A program made the position numbers and the translations under genes. From Thermomicrobiales bacterium (lineage in GTDB: Bacteria; Chloroflexota; Chloroflexia; Thermomicrobiales; UBA6265), in the NCBI GenBank assembly GCA_030447145.1, contig JAUJLY010000026.1, positions 1-14,411 of the forward strand: a stretch of DNA of 14,411 nucleotides. Direction: 5' to 3'. Below, one piece after another: positions 1-7,139 of this stretch; position 1 is the first letter of the stretch; each line of letters starts with the position of its first letter. Below the pieces are notes generated by a model. That model saw only the letters and a program-made list of their open reading frames with translations. It made no database searches and was not told where the DNA came from.

Positions 1-1
1 T

Positions 2-208
2 TCATTCGTCCTCTTTGGCCGCGCCATCATGTCGTGGTTTGACCCCGGTTTCAGATCTACCATCGGAAGAATTCTCTACGACATCACGGAGCCTGTTGTG
101 GCCCCGGTCCGTCAGGTCGTCCCTTCGCTGGGGGGCCTCGATCTCTCGATTATGGTCACCCTGTTTCTGATCCTGATCCTGCAGCGCCTGCTCTCATCGG
201 CACTGTAG
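2..208 (+). CDS. YggT family membrane protein (3' part only)
   Basis: The window opens inside this gene: an open frame runs from base 2 to a TAG at 206-208 and gives the last 68 residues. It contains a SWFDPG stretch near the start, then YDITEPVVAPVRQVVPSLGG, then a hydrophobic C-terminal helix (IMVTLFLILILQRLL). This order (SW-hydrophobic, Y-x-x-TEP-x-x-x-P-x-R, P-x-x-G-G-x-D-x-S, terminal helix) is the YggT family pattern (small integral membrane proteins, usually 85-100 residues). The family often sits near cell-division or proline-biosynthesis genes and is linked to membrane or osmotic functions, but no activity is established. The N-terminal membrane helix lies outside the window. The partial gene is confident; its role is unknown. 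Confidence 0.85.
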   Translation, partial: SFVLFGRAIMSWFDPGFRSTIGRILYDITEPVVAPVRQVVPSLGGLDLSIMVTLFLILILQRLLSSAL

Positions 209-227
209 GATAGCGCGGACAGTGCCG
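198..227 (+). terminator. Hairpin over the YggT stop codon
   Basis: CGGCACTGT (198-206) is perfectly complementary to ACAGTGCCG (219-227), a 9-bp stem with a 12-base loop. The stop codon TAG begins at the last stem base. No T-run follows. Its position at a gene end suggests termination or 3'-end protection; this is inferred. Confidence 0.45.
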
Positions 228-382
228 TTCCTCCGGCCCTGTGGCTGGACCCGCCCTGCGAAATCTCTTACATTGTGTTCCGTATCGGTTGTCCGCATGC
301 GTGTGCACGGAGAACCTCTGTCCCAACCATATGATCGCGCCGGCCGGGTCGCCCGCCAGCCCGATCCGATCAGGAGCCACAT

Positions 383-604
383 ATGTTGCTGAGGCTGCTC
401 TTTCTGATTTCACTACTGGGATATGCAACCGGCCCCGATGCCCGCGAACGGGAAGAGGACGACAAGCTCGGTGGTGAAGGCTTCGGTATGATCGTCATGC
501 TCTTCGTCGGTCTGGGCTTGTTGCTCCTGTTGGCACTGGTTGTCCTGGCGATCCTCGCGGTAACCGGTCAGTTCGATTCCGAGTTCATGGATCCGATCAC
601 CTGA
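383..604 (+). CDS. Small membrane protein of unknown function (73 aa)
   Basis: The 73-residue product starts at ATG 383, with AGGAG at 372-376 placed six bases upstream, so the start is well supported. A hydrophobic N-terminus (MLLRLLFLISLLGY) could be a signal sequence or a first membrane helix. It is followed by a charged stretch (AREREEDDK), a strongly hydrophobic helix at about residues 35-60 (IVMLFVGLGLLLLLALVVLAILAV) and a short acidic tail. I do not recognise the family. A single or double membrane pass is likely, with the charged segment on one face of the membrane. It follows the YggT gene by 175 bases and converges on the MutS-type gene, with a hairpin between them. Good ribosome binding site and typical membrane composition argue that it is a real gene; function unknown. 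Confidence 0.65.
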   Translation: MLLRLLFLISLLGYATGPDAREREEDDKLGGEGFGMIVMLFVGLGLLLLLALVVLAILAVTGQFDSEFMDPIT

Positions 605-621
605 TCCAGTTCAGCGAACTA

Positions 622-650
622 AACGGCCGGGAGCTTCGCTCCCGGCCGTT
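622..650. terminator. Bidirectional hairpin between convergent genes
   Basis: The arms 622-633 and 639-650 (AACGGCCGGGAG / CTCCCGGCCGTT) pair over 12 bp around a five-base loop. The hairpin lies 18 bases after the stop of the small membrane protein (+) and 10 bases beyond the stop of the MutS-type gene (-). On + it is followed only by GCTATTTCCT, and on - there is no T-run, so it is a strong hairpin with a poor U-tract. The position between two converging stops makes a shared terminator likely. Confidence 0.7.
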
Positions 651-659
651 GCTATTTCC

Positions 660-2504
660 TCACCTCTTAAGATCGAATCCAAGCATCTCCATCAGCGCCA
701 ACGCATTGCTGGATGTCGCCGGTCCCGGTCTCAGCCGGTAGTCGAAGGTCATCGTCGGCATATCCGGATCCGGTGAGAAAACCTCCGCGAAATGTAGTGG
801 CGTCGCCGCATCTTCGAGGGTGCTCCCCTCGATTAGCTCCAGATCGTGGCTTGAGATCACCCCGAACGCCCGTTGTTCCACCAGTGAGGCCAGGACGCGG
901 CGAGTGGCGATCTGACGCTCGGCGGTGTTCGTGCCCTGAAGAATCTCGTCCAGTAGATACAGCGCCGTGAGGGAGGGATCCGACGCGACTCCATCCACCA
1001 CGGCCTTCAGCCGCTGCAACTCCGCCATAAAGAACGAAACACCCTGCTCCAGCGAATCTTCCACCCGCATGCATGTCCAGAGCCGGACAGGTGGCATGGA
1101 CAGCGACCGGGCAAAAACCGGTGCCCCCGCCTGTGCGAGGACAACATTCGCCCCGATAGCCCGGAGCAATGTGCTTTTACCCGACATATTCGAGCCGGTG
1201 ACGAAGAGGAAGTGGCCTTCTGGCCCTACCGTGACGTCATTGGCGACCGCTTCCTGCTCCCTGAGAAGCGGATGTGACAGGTCACTCGCCACAAGCGACA
1301 CTGCCTCGGGCGTTACCTGCGGGAACGCCCAGCCGGGATGATCGCGATGCAGGATGGAGAATGAAGCCAATGCTTCCCACTCTCCGGCGGCCCGCAACCA
1401 GGCATGCACACGGCCACCTGCCTTGGCTTGCCATCCCTCCAGCAACTCGAGCACGTGAATATCCCAAAGGAAGGCAAGCTGGAGCGGGAAATAGATAATC
1501 GCCCCTGGTGGGATCGCCAAGGAAACAGCTCGGGCGAGTTGAGCCGTCCGTGCCAGCGCGCCATCATGCCCGCCTTCCAGCGTGTCATCAATGTGCCGAA
1601 GCAGGGACGCCCGCGACCTACCAGTCGCAATTGTCCGGAATATGTCGCGATACCCGGTGATTGCATCCCGTAGGGGAACGATCGCTTGCACGCGCTCCGC
1701 CGCCTGCTGGCCCCATAGTGCAAAGATGAGCCCGTTCAGCGAGACGGGGATCACAAAAAGCGGCGCGTTGGTCATACCGAGAGCCCACAGCACCAGCAAG
1801 ACCAGGAACACAACCGGGCTCACCCAACTCATCGCTCGCAGCCAGACCCTGGGACGAAGCCAGGGCATAGACCCCGCCCAGTGAACGAGCGCATGGGGGT
1901 CTGGCAACGGCTCATCGTCGCAAAGCGCAGCCGCCTCGACCGCCTGCTGCACATCCACCTCTCCGGCCAGCTCGGCAATCGCCTCCTGCCGCGCAGCAAG
2001 GTCCTCCAGGGACGACGTCGTTAACACCGACCGGTAGAGCGCATCCCACCCATAGCGAGTCGCTGGTATGGCGATTCGCTGAGTGAGAGATGCCCGGCCC
2101 ACAACGTTGAGATCCCATGCATAGGGATGATCCCGGCCAATACCGGCATCCGGAGGCATCGGAGCGTCATCCCACCGATGCTCGAGCCGCGCAAGCGCCC
2201 GCTCGTTGACAACGATCATCCTGCGCAGCTCTTCGCGACGGACTCGCAGCCGTGTATGCACGACGACCAGCGCAACCAATCCAACGGTCACCACCGCGGC
2301 GATGAACAGGAGGATCGCCGCCCGGTTCTGCCACCATTGCCACAGCAGGACCGCGATGAAAAGTACCAGCACGAGGCGGAGATTCGCGATCCAACTCCAT
2401 CGACGCTGAACATCCCGATGGGTCGAGGTAAACGTATCGATACGCCCTGTATAGAGCGGTGCGGCGGAGGTTTCAGAGGGGACGGAGGGGAATGTATTGG
2501 CCAA
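660..2504 (-). CDS. Membrane-anchored MutS-family ATPase
   Basis: 614 residues. The C-terminal third is a MutS-type ABC ATPase domain: Walker A GSNMSGKST (437-445), a signature region near EDSLEQGVSFFMAEL (482-496), Walker B LYLLDE (515-520), D-loop QGTNTAER and H-loop SSHD (551-554). The domain should be catalytically competent. The mismatch-recognition and connector domains of true MutS (about 850 aa) are absent. Instead there are hydrophobic helices at about 42-57, 62-82 and 218-255, so the protein is predicted to sit in the membrane with the ATPase in the cytoplasm. A helical MutS core/lever-like section lies at about 270-400. Such short membrane MutS homologues are known in several phyla but their job is not established, so this should not be called mutS. 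The start is TTG at 2504 with AAGGA about 11 bases upstream; a later start is possible. It lies 150 bases downstream of the flavoprotein gene on the same strand. Confidence 0.85.
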   Translation of the reverse strand: MANTFPSVPSETSAAPLYTGRIDTFTSTHRDVQRRWSWIANLRLVLVLFIAVLLWQWWQNRAAILLFIAAVVTVGLVALVVVHTRLRVRREELRRMIVVNERALARLEHRWDDAPMPPDAGIGRDHPYAWDLNVVGRASLTQRIAIPATRYGWDALYRSVLTTSSLEDLAARQEAIAELAGEVDVQQAVEAAALCDDEPLPDPHALVHWAGSMPWLRPRVWLRAMSWVSPVVFLVLLVLWALGMTNAPLFVIPVSLNGLIFALWGQQAAERVQAIVPLRDAITGYRDIFRTIATGRSRASLLRHIDDTLEGGHDGALARTAQLARAVSLAIPPGAIIYFPLQLAFLWDIHVLELLEGWQAKAGGRVHAWLRAAGEWEALASFSILHRDHPGWAFPQVTPEAVSLVASDLSHPLLREQEAVANDVTVGPEGHFLFVTGSNMSGKSTLLRAIGANVVLAQAGAPVFARSLSMPPVRLWTCMRVEDSLEQGVSFFMAELQRLKAVVDGVASDPSLTALYLLDEILQGTNTAERQIATRRVLASLVEQRAFGVISSHDLELIEGSTLEDAATPLHFAEVFSPDPDMPTMTFDYRLRPGPATSSNALALMEMLGFDLKR

Positions 2505-2634
2505 GTTACGCGCGGTCCTTCAAGGCGAGACAAGCGAGACGACGGTCATTCACATCAAGGATACGTGACCATAATGAGAGAAACCCCACACCCCCCGAGC
2601 GAGCCGTGCAGCCCGGCGGACACGGTTGCTCACT

Positions 2635-2652
2635 ATGGGGACACTTCCCCAT
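2635..2652 (-). terminator. Hairpin after the flavoprotein stop
   Basis: ATGGGGA (2635-2641) pairs with TCCCCAT (2646-2652) around a CACT loop. It starts two bases beyond the stop codon of the minus-strand flavoprotein gene. No T-run follows on the minus strand. Its position suggests transcript-end formation before the MutS-type gene. Confidence 0.45.
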
Positions 2653-2654
2653 CG

Positions 2655-4046
2655 TCATGCCTCATCCCTGAATGAACCGAAAAGGTTGTTGAAGGATTCA
2701 GTCAGCCCTGGATGCGGGAAGATGCCGTCGCGTAGCGCCGTATACGGGAGATCGCCCATCATCGCGATCTGGAGCATGGACGCGATCTCGCCGCCCTCCA
2801 GACTTAGGATCGCTGCACCGAGAATCCTGTCGCTGGCAGCGTCGACGATCACCTTCATCATGCCTCTTGATTCGGCAGTCTCCACGGCCCGCGCCACACG
2901 GCTCATCGGCATCTTGGCCACACGGATTTCCCGGTCATCTTCCCGAGCCTGCTCCTCGGTTATCCCGATCCGGCCAAGCTGTGGATCAATGAAGATGGTG
3001 TACGGAATCATTCGCCCGCTAACTGTCCGCTGCTGGCCGTCGATCAAATGTGCCTTCACGACACGGTAATCGTCGTAGGAGATATGGGTAAATTTGGGAC
3101 CGGGGCGGACATCTCCCACCGCATAGACACCGGGAATGTTCGTCTCAAGGGTGTCATTCGTCGGGACGTACCCCTTCTCGTCTGTCCTTACACCCGCAGC
3201 ATCCAGGGACAGGGAATCGGCATTGGAGACTCGTCCAGCAGCGGCAAGGATGTGAGAACCGGTGATCTGTCGGCGCTCCCCATCCTGGCTCACGTCGAGT
3301 GTGATCCGTCCGGCTTGCTGTGAGACGCCGGCGGCCTCGGCACTGAGCATCACGGCAATGCCGTCTTCCTCCAGCACCTTCCTCACCGCCTCGGCGATGT
3401 CCGCATCCTCGCGGGAGAGCAGGTGCGAGCCCCGATGGACGATGGTGACCTCTGCGCCGAGGCGCCGGAAGAGCTGTCCGAACTCCAGACCAACATAGCC
3501 GCCTCCGACGATAATCAGGTGATCCGGGACGTCGCCAAGCTCCATTACCGTTGTCGAGTCCAGGATGGGAACGTCCTCCGCTCCTGGGACACCCAGTGGC
3601 GCCGGGCGCTCACCGACATCAATCACGATCGTCGCCGCCTCCAGGACCTCCTCGCCGGCCTCATTCAGGGTGACGACCACCTGGTGCGGCCCAATGAACC
3701 GCGCCGCGCCGAAGATAATGCGCGGATTCTCCTTGCCGAGGAGGGTCTTCTCGCTCCCACTCCGCCATTGTTCGACGACATCGCGCTTACGCTTGCGCAC
3801 GCTCTGCATGTCAATCGTGACGTCGCCCGTTTGCACGCCGTACTCCGTCGCGCGTCTGACAAGGTATGCCACCCGTCCGCTTGCGATCATCGTCTTGGTC
3901 GGCGTGCAACCGACGTTGACGCAGGTGCCGCCGATATGTTTGCGCTCGACGAGGACTGTCTTTTTCCCAGCTGCCGCAAACGCGCTTGCCAATGGACTGC
4001 CGGCCTGGCCCGACCCAATAATGAGCACGTCAGTTTTTGTCGTCAC
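2655..4046 (-). CDS. FAD/NAD(P)-dependent disulfide oxidoreductase (mercuric-reductase-like)
   Basis: 463 residues from GTG 4046. Class I pyridine-nucleotide disulfide oxidoreductase. The FAD-binding GSGQAG is at 11-16, the redox-active disulfide TCVNVGC with C42 and C47, the NAD(P)-binding GGGYVGLEFG at 181-190 and the second FAD motif GVYAVGD at 306-312. The C-terminal dimerisation domain has the catalytic His-Glu pair in FPHPGLTE (H445, E450). The fold transfers electrons from NAD(P)H through FAD to a disulfide or other substrate. Automatic annotation would probably say mercuric reductase, but neither the N-terminal heavy-metal domain nor the C-terminal cysteine pair of MerA is present and there are no mer genes nearby. 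The substrate is therefore unknown. GTG 4046 has AAGGAG (minus strand; 4058-4063) 11 bases upstream and gives the normal family N-terminus. An in-frame ATG at 4112 would add 22 residues that look unrelated to the fold. Confidence 0.88.
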   Translation of the reverse strand: MTTKTDVLIIGSGQAGSPLASAFAAAGKKTVLVERKHIGGTCVNVGCTPTKTMIASGRVAYLVRRATEYGVQTGDVTIDMQSVRKRKRDVVEQWRSGSEKTLLGKENPRIIFGAARFIGPHQVVVTLNEAGEEVLEAATIVIDVGERPAPLGVPGAEDVPILDSTTVMELGDVPDHLIIVGGGYVGLEFGQLFRRLGAEVTIVHRGSHLLSREDADIAEAVRKVLEEDGIAVMLSAEAAGVSQQAGRITLDVSQDGERRQITGSHILAAAGRVSNADSLSLDAAGVRTDEKGYVPTNDTLETNIPGVYAVGDVRPGPKFTHISYDDYRVVKAHLIDGQQRTVSGRMIPYTIFIDPQLGRIGITEEQAREDDREIRVAKMPMSRVARAVETAESRGMMKVIVDAASDRILGAAILSLEGGEIASMLQIAMMGDLPYTALRDGIFPHPGLTESFNNLFGSFRDEA

Positions 4047-4113
4047 TTCGTTCGCTTCTCCTTGATGAGACACATGGACGAGATGGGTCACCTTTCGCAC
4101 AATGCCGTCCATA

Positions 4114-4164
4114 CTGTCTACCCCTGGCGGTCGGCGGCCCTGTCACGATAGAAACGACAGACAG
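4114..4164. promoter_or_regulatory. Nested inverted repeats in the divergent intergenic region
   Basis: Between the flavoprotein and the Nudix gene, CTGTCT (4114-4119) is complementary to AGACAG (4159-4164). Inside it CTGTC (4140-4144) is complementary to GACAG (4156-4160). The region must hold promoters for both divergent genes. The repeats could be an operator, but the arms are short and chance is a fair alternative. Confidence 0.25.
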
Positions 4165-4198
4165 CAACCGATGCATATGGGACCGATCAAGGATCGTC

Positions 4199-4693
4199 AT
4201 GTACTGCCAGCGATGTGGGCACAACGCCGAAGAACGCCAGATCGATGGCCGCATGCGGCCCGTCTGCGTCGCATGCGGCGCCGTGACGTGGCTCGATCCC
4301 AAGCTCGCTGTCGCTGTTGTCATTGAGCGCGAGGGCAAAATCCTGATGGGTCTCCGCGCCGATGGTGCGCGGGAAGCCGGTAAATGGAGTATCCCCGCCG
4401 GCTTTGTGGATCGTGGAGAGGTGGTCGAAGACGCGGCGATCCGCGAGATTGCCGAGGAAGTTGGCCTCGATGTCGCCCTTGGCCCGATACTCGCCGTCAT
4501 CTCCCATCAGGATGAACCGGTCGTGCTCCTCGTCTACCCCGCCATTTCGGTCGAGGGCGAGCCCGTGCCCAATGACGATGTCCAGGAAATTGGGTGGTTC
4601 CTTCCGGATGCGTTACCCGAGCTCGCTTTCGCCCATGACAGCGAGATCCTTTCTATCTGGGGAAACTGGCGCGCCACTCGCGCCACTGATTGA
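4199..4693 (+). CDS. Nudix hydrolase with N-terminal zinc ribbon
   Basis: 164 residues. ATG 4199 is preceded by AAGGA (4189-4193) five bases upstream, which decides the start. The N-terminus has two CxxC knuckles (C3, C6, C23, C26), a zinc ribbon as in NudC-type NADH pyrophosphatases. The Nudix box is complete: G68-x5-E74-x7-R82-E83-I-A-E86-E87-V-G89-L90. The box binds divalent metal and hydrolyses a nucleoside diphosphate linked to another group (for example ADP-ribose, NADH or a nucleotide sugar). The exact substrate cannot be read from the sequence. The protein lacks the long middle domain of NudC (about 260 aa), so it belongs to the shorter zinc-ribbon Nudix group. It is divergent from the FAD/NAD(P)H oxidoreductase; a shared link to nicotinamide nucleotides is possible but inferred. 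Confidence 0.92.
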   Translation: MYCQRCGHNAEERQIDGRMRPVCVACGAVTWLDPKLAVAVVIEREGKILMGLRADGAREAGKWSIPAGFVDRGEVVEDAAIREIAEEVGLDVALGPILAVISHQDEPVVLLVYPAISVEGEPVPNDDVQEIGWFLPDALPELAFAHDSEILSIWGNWRATRATD

Positions 4694-4723
4694 CCATAGA
4701 CCTCCAGCCCCGCAGGTGCATCC

Positions 4724-4732
4724 TGTTACGAT
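4724..4732 (+). promoter_or_regulatory. Candidate extended -10 ahead of the trpS remnant
   Basis: TGTTACGAT fits an extended -10 (TGnTAnnnT) 28 bases before the trpS start codon. No good -35 hexamer is seen at the right distance. A weak call based only on position and pattern. Confidence 0.25.
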
Positions 4733-4759
4733 CGCTCATCCTCCTGGAAAGGAACCCGC

Positions 4760-4960
4760 ATGTCGGACAATCACACTCGACCACGCCTCCTCACGGGGGA
4801 CCGGCCAACCGGGCCGCTCCATCTCGGCCACTATGTCGGCACATTGCAGAACCGGGTGCGCCTGCAGCATGACTACGACTGCTTCTTCATCATCGCTGAC
4901 CTGCATATGCTTGCCGAAGAATGGACGCGGAGTCCTCCATGGCTTCCCGCCGCTCCGTAG
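4760..4960 (+). pseudogene. trpS: Truncated tryptophanyl-tRNA synthetase (5' end only)
   Basis: The first 51 codons (4760-4912) match the TrpRS N-terminus well: RLLTGDRPTGPLHLGHYVG, with the class I HIGH motif as HLGH at residues 21-24, then FFIIADLHML. TrpRS normally has about 330-350 residues. Here the family match ends after LHML. The frame continues for 15 unrelated residues (AEEWTRSPPWLPAAP) to a stop at 4958-4960. The KMSKS motif, the rest of the Rossmann fold and the anticodon-binding domain are missing. Reading the following bases in the other two frames does not restore TrpRS sequence, so this is a break, not a simple frameshift. The start codon is intact with AAGGAA at 4749-4754, five bases upstream, so a 66-residue chimeric peptide could still be made. 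A complete trpS must exist elsewhere in the genome. Confidence 0.85.
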
Positions 4961-5119
4961 CAGACACGCTGCCAACCTCCTCCCGTAGTCCTGCATGTTC
5001 CTGCTACCGAGCAAAAGCGCGAGCGTGGTGGCACTATCCGCCAGGCGCCCCCCGCGGTAGCCAGCCTCCTTCCGTTCGGATACCATGCAGCCTCTGTCGA
5101 TCTTCACCGAGGGGAAGAC
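4913..5119. other. Junction between the trpS break and the ROK gene
   Basis: About 200 bases with no protein that I recognise on either strand. It begins exactly where TrpRS homology ends and leads into the ribosome binding site of the ROK gene. No transposon ends, target duplications or clear promoter hexamers were found by eye. It may be the upstream region that came with the ROK gene. Confidence 0.5.
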
Positions 5120-6172
5120 ATGCAGCACAAGGTGTCCCGGCCTCACCACGTTCCCGAACAGATCGTGCGCTATCAGGGTGATCAGCTCATCGTGCAGCCG
5201 GTGTGCCGGTTCGACCCCGCGGAGCCCGTTGGCGCGCTCCAGCGATGCCAGCGCGTGCTCGCCATCGACATCGGCGGCGACAAGATCCGCAGCGCGCACT
5301 ACGAGATCGGCAACGGGTTGCCGACGAAGACGGACGAGCAGGTGTTCCGGTCGAGGGGCGGCACCGGCTACCTCTCGCTTCTCGAGGGGCTCGCCGATGA
5401 GGCCGCACGGGACAGCCTGCGGGTCGGCATCTCCTCTGCGACGAAGATGGCAGGCAGCACCATCACCCGCACGGTGAACCTGCCGGTCTTCTTCGGGGAG
5501 TTCCGCCAAATGTACGGCGCCGACTACGAGAAGCTCTTTCCAGGGCGATCATTCGCTGCCAACGACACCGTGATGGGCATCTGCGGCGCCAGCACGCGAC
5601 TCGCCCTGGGCGACACCCCGCCGCGCGATGTCGCGTTCGTCATTTGCGCCAGTGGCATGGGTGCGTCGGTGGTCAGCAATGGCGTAGCGATCCATGTCGA
5701 GGTCGGGCACGTGCCGCTGGTGCCGTCGCTCAACCCGCTCGGGCAGACAACGCCGTGCGGTGTCGAGGGGCGCGCGTACGTCTGCGTCGAGCGCGTGACC
5801 GCTGCCCGCGCCGGTATCGAGGGCCTCTACCGGAAGATGACCGGCGAGTCACTGGATGGTGTTGCCCTCGGGGGGAAGTACGCGCAGGGCGATCCACTCG
5901 CAACGCTGCTCTACGAGACCTCCGCATGTGCGCTGGCGCATGCCATCGTTGGGGTGATGGAGCGCTTCACGTTCGCCGACTCGGAGCGTAGCGTGATCGT
6001 GCTTCACGGCGGCAACTTCGAGATCCCCGCCTACCGCGAAGCGGTCCAGCGCGACCTCGACCGCATCCCCCACCCTCGCTGCCGGGTCGTCTTCTCCCGC
6101 GACCTCTCCGGCAACATCTGCCTCGACGGCGCGGCGATCATGGCCGCATGGAGCCAGCATCTCGATACGTGA
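5120..6172 (+). CDS. ROK-family sugar kinase homologue with altered zinc motif
   Basis: 350 residues. ATG 5120 follows AGGGG (5110-5114) by five bases. After a 45-residue N-terminal extension comes the phosphate-binding motif VLAIDIGGDKI (46-56). The catalytic aspartate lies in AANDTVMG (D149), the second phosphate motif is CASGMGASVVSNG (176-188) and the zinc-ligand histidine is in EVGHVP (H197). ROK kinases phosphorylate glucose, mannose, N-acetylated sugars or allose using ATP; related ROK proteins are repressors. No helix-turn-helix is visible here, so a kinase is favoured. The zinc/sugar motif is unusual. The normal CxCGxxGCxE is TPCGVEGRAYVCVE (211-224): the first cysteine is replaced by T211, and four residues separate the G and the last cysteine. 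Metal binding and sugar choice may differ. The gene sits directly after the trpS break and converges on a probable gene fragment. Confidence 0.85.
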   Translation: MQHKVSRPHHVPEQIVRYQGDQLIVQPVCRFDPAEPVGALQRCQRVLAIDIGGDKIRSAHYEIGNGLPTKTDEQVFRSRGGTGYLSLLEGLADEAARDSLRVGISSATKMAGSTITRTVNLPVFFGEFRQMYGADYEKLFPGRSFAANDTVMGICGASTRLALGDTPPRDVAFVICASGMGASVVSNGVAIHVEVGHVPLVPSLNPLGQTTPCGVEGRAYVCVERVTAARAGIEGLYRKMTGESLDGVALGGKYAQGDPLATLLYETSACALAHAIVGVMERFTFADSERSVIVLHGGNFEIPAYREAVQRDLDRIPHPRCRVVFSRDLSGNICLDGAAIMAAWSQHLDT

Positions 6173-6195
6173 GGCCCGACGCCGGCTCCCGAGTG

Positions 6196-6340
6196 CTACC
6201 CGACGAGCAGGCTCGTGGCAGCATCGACCAACGTCTCCGTGCCGCTGACGTGGTCGGCCGCGTCCGACAGCAGGCCTCTGTACCAGACGATGAACCTGGT
6301 AACCTTCTTGCCGGTGTGACGACGAAGTGGATATTCAAGA
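6196..6340 (-). pseudogene. Probable C-terminal fragment of an unidentified gene
   Basis: On the minus strand the frame ending in TAG (6196-6198) reads ...TRFIVWYRGLLSDAADHVSG and then TETLVDAATSLLVG. It looks like a globular, helix-rich protein C-terminus. Its codons end almost always in G or C, as in the flanking genes. Upstream (above about 6340) the frame runs into a less GC-rich sequence with no sign of the same protein, and no start with a ribosome binding site is visible. I read it as the surviving tail of a disrupted gene. The family is not recognised; the exact break point is uncertain. Confidence 0.35.
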
Positions 6341-6350
6341 TCCGGAGTAG

Positions 6351-6454
6351 CCCCTAGACACGATTGGCACCGGGGCACATGGTCTCAATTTGTGCTATTG
6401 GGGCCGGAAAACAGCGGTGCATACACCAGACCCCTGGACACGATGGTTCGGGGG
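6351..6454 (+). repeat. Imperfect direct repeat, 80-base period
   Basis: CCCCTAGACACGATTGGC (from 6351) recurs as CCCCTGGACACGATGGTT (from 6431). Each is followed by a G-run. The copies begin exactly 80 bases apart and agree at most positions over about 15-25 bases. They could be remnants of insertion-sequence ends or binding sites; no transposase is present between or beside them. Confidence 0.4.
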
Positions 6455-7139
6455 CGTGGTGTTCATAATGCTTGATCTAGTTCCACATGGCGGTTACCTC
6501 CTTGCTACAGGGTGTAAGCAGTATCGACTCAGTCGGCAAAAGTTTCTTCCCTGACCGGGGAGGACGACGTACTGGGCCGCGGCGCGCGGAGCCAGGCAGC
6601 GATTAGCACGGCCGATTTAGACCGAGAAACAGGTGCTTTGATCTACGACGTCATCCGCTGACTGCCACCTTCCGCCGTCAAGATCGTACGAGTGAATTCG
6701 ATGATGCAGTTGCTTTCCCCATTAAGCCGGGAAGTGCCTCGTAATGGGCCGGAATTGTCCAATAAAGCCTCCGCCACCAAGAATGCTGATGGACGAGAAG
6801 ATATGCAATGTCTCCTTTTACCTGAGCAATAGTGACGGATGGAGGCAGGATTAGCAGGTCATCCTTCGATCCTGAATACACCATCAAGCAGTGTCACCTG
6901 GCGTCGGATCAGTGCATGAGAAGCAACCAAAAGCCGCAGAAAAATGGTTCTCTCAGCTGTAAAATCGTAGCTGGACCAACCCGTTGGGCTGCCTCGCTTC
7001 CCGTGGATGGGAGCCGAATCAGAAGATCGTAGTGTGTCCTGCATCGCTTTGCCGTGACCATGAACCAACACTCCTCCGGCGTGTCTTCGCCGAACCCGGG
7101 ATTGGAGTAGACACAGTGAGCATATTGAAGGTCAGTTCA

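Larger units (their letters stand above)
6173..7139. other. Gene-poor segment, probably decayed DNA
   Basis: About 970 bases without a convincing complete gene. It holds a likely C-terminal gene fragment on the minus strand (6196 to about 6340) and an imperfect direct repeat at 6351 and 6431. After about 6350 the base composition is visibly less GC-rich than in the flanking genes. A minus-strand open frame of 69 codons (6678-6887, MMVYSGSKDD...) matches nothing I know and has only a weak Shine-Dalgarno, so I do not call it. The final 30 bases carry the ribosome binding site of the spherulin-4 gene. Composition and fragments suggest a recombination-prone or horizontally acquired region. Confidence 0.5.

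Noticed and set aside
3423..4151. 242-codon plus-strand frame opposite the flavoprotein
   Set aside because: It is the shadow of the flavoprotein gene, whose redox and nucleotide-binding motifs lie on the minus strand.
4736..5509. 257-codon minus-strand frame opposite the trpS remnant and the ROK start
   Set aside because: It spans the reverse of two recognised coding stretches, resembles no family, and is explained by high GC content opposite the ROK gene.
6678..6887. 69-codon minus-strand frame in the gene-poor segment
   Set aside because: The start context is weak and the product matches nothing known; it may be a fragment, but the sequence alone does not support a call.
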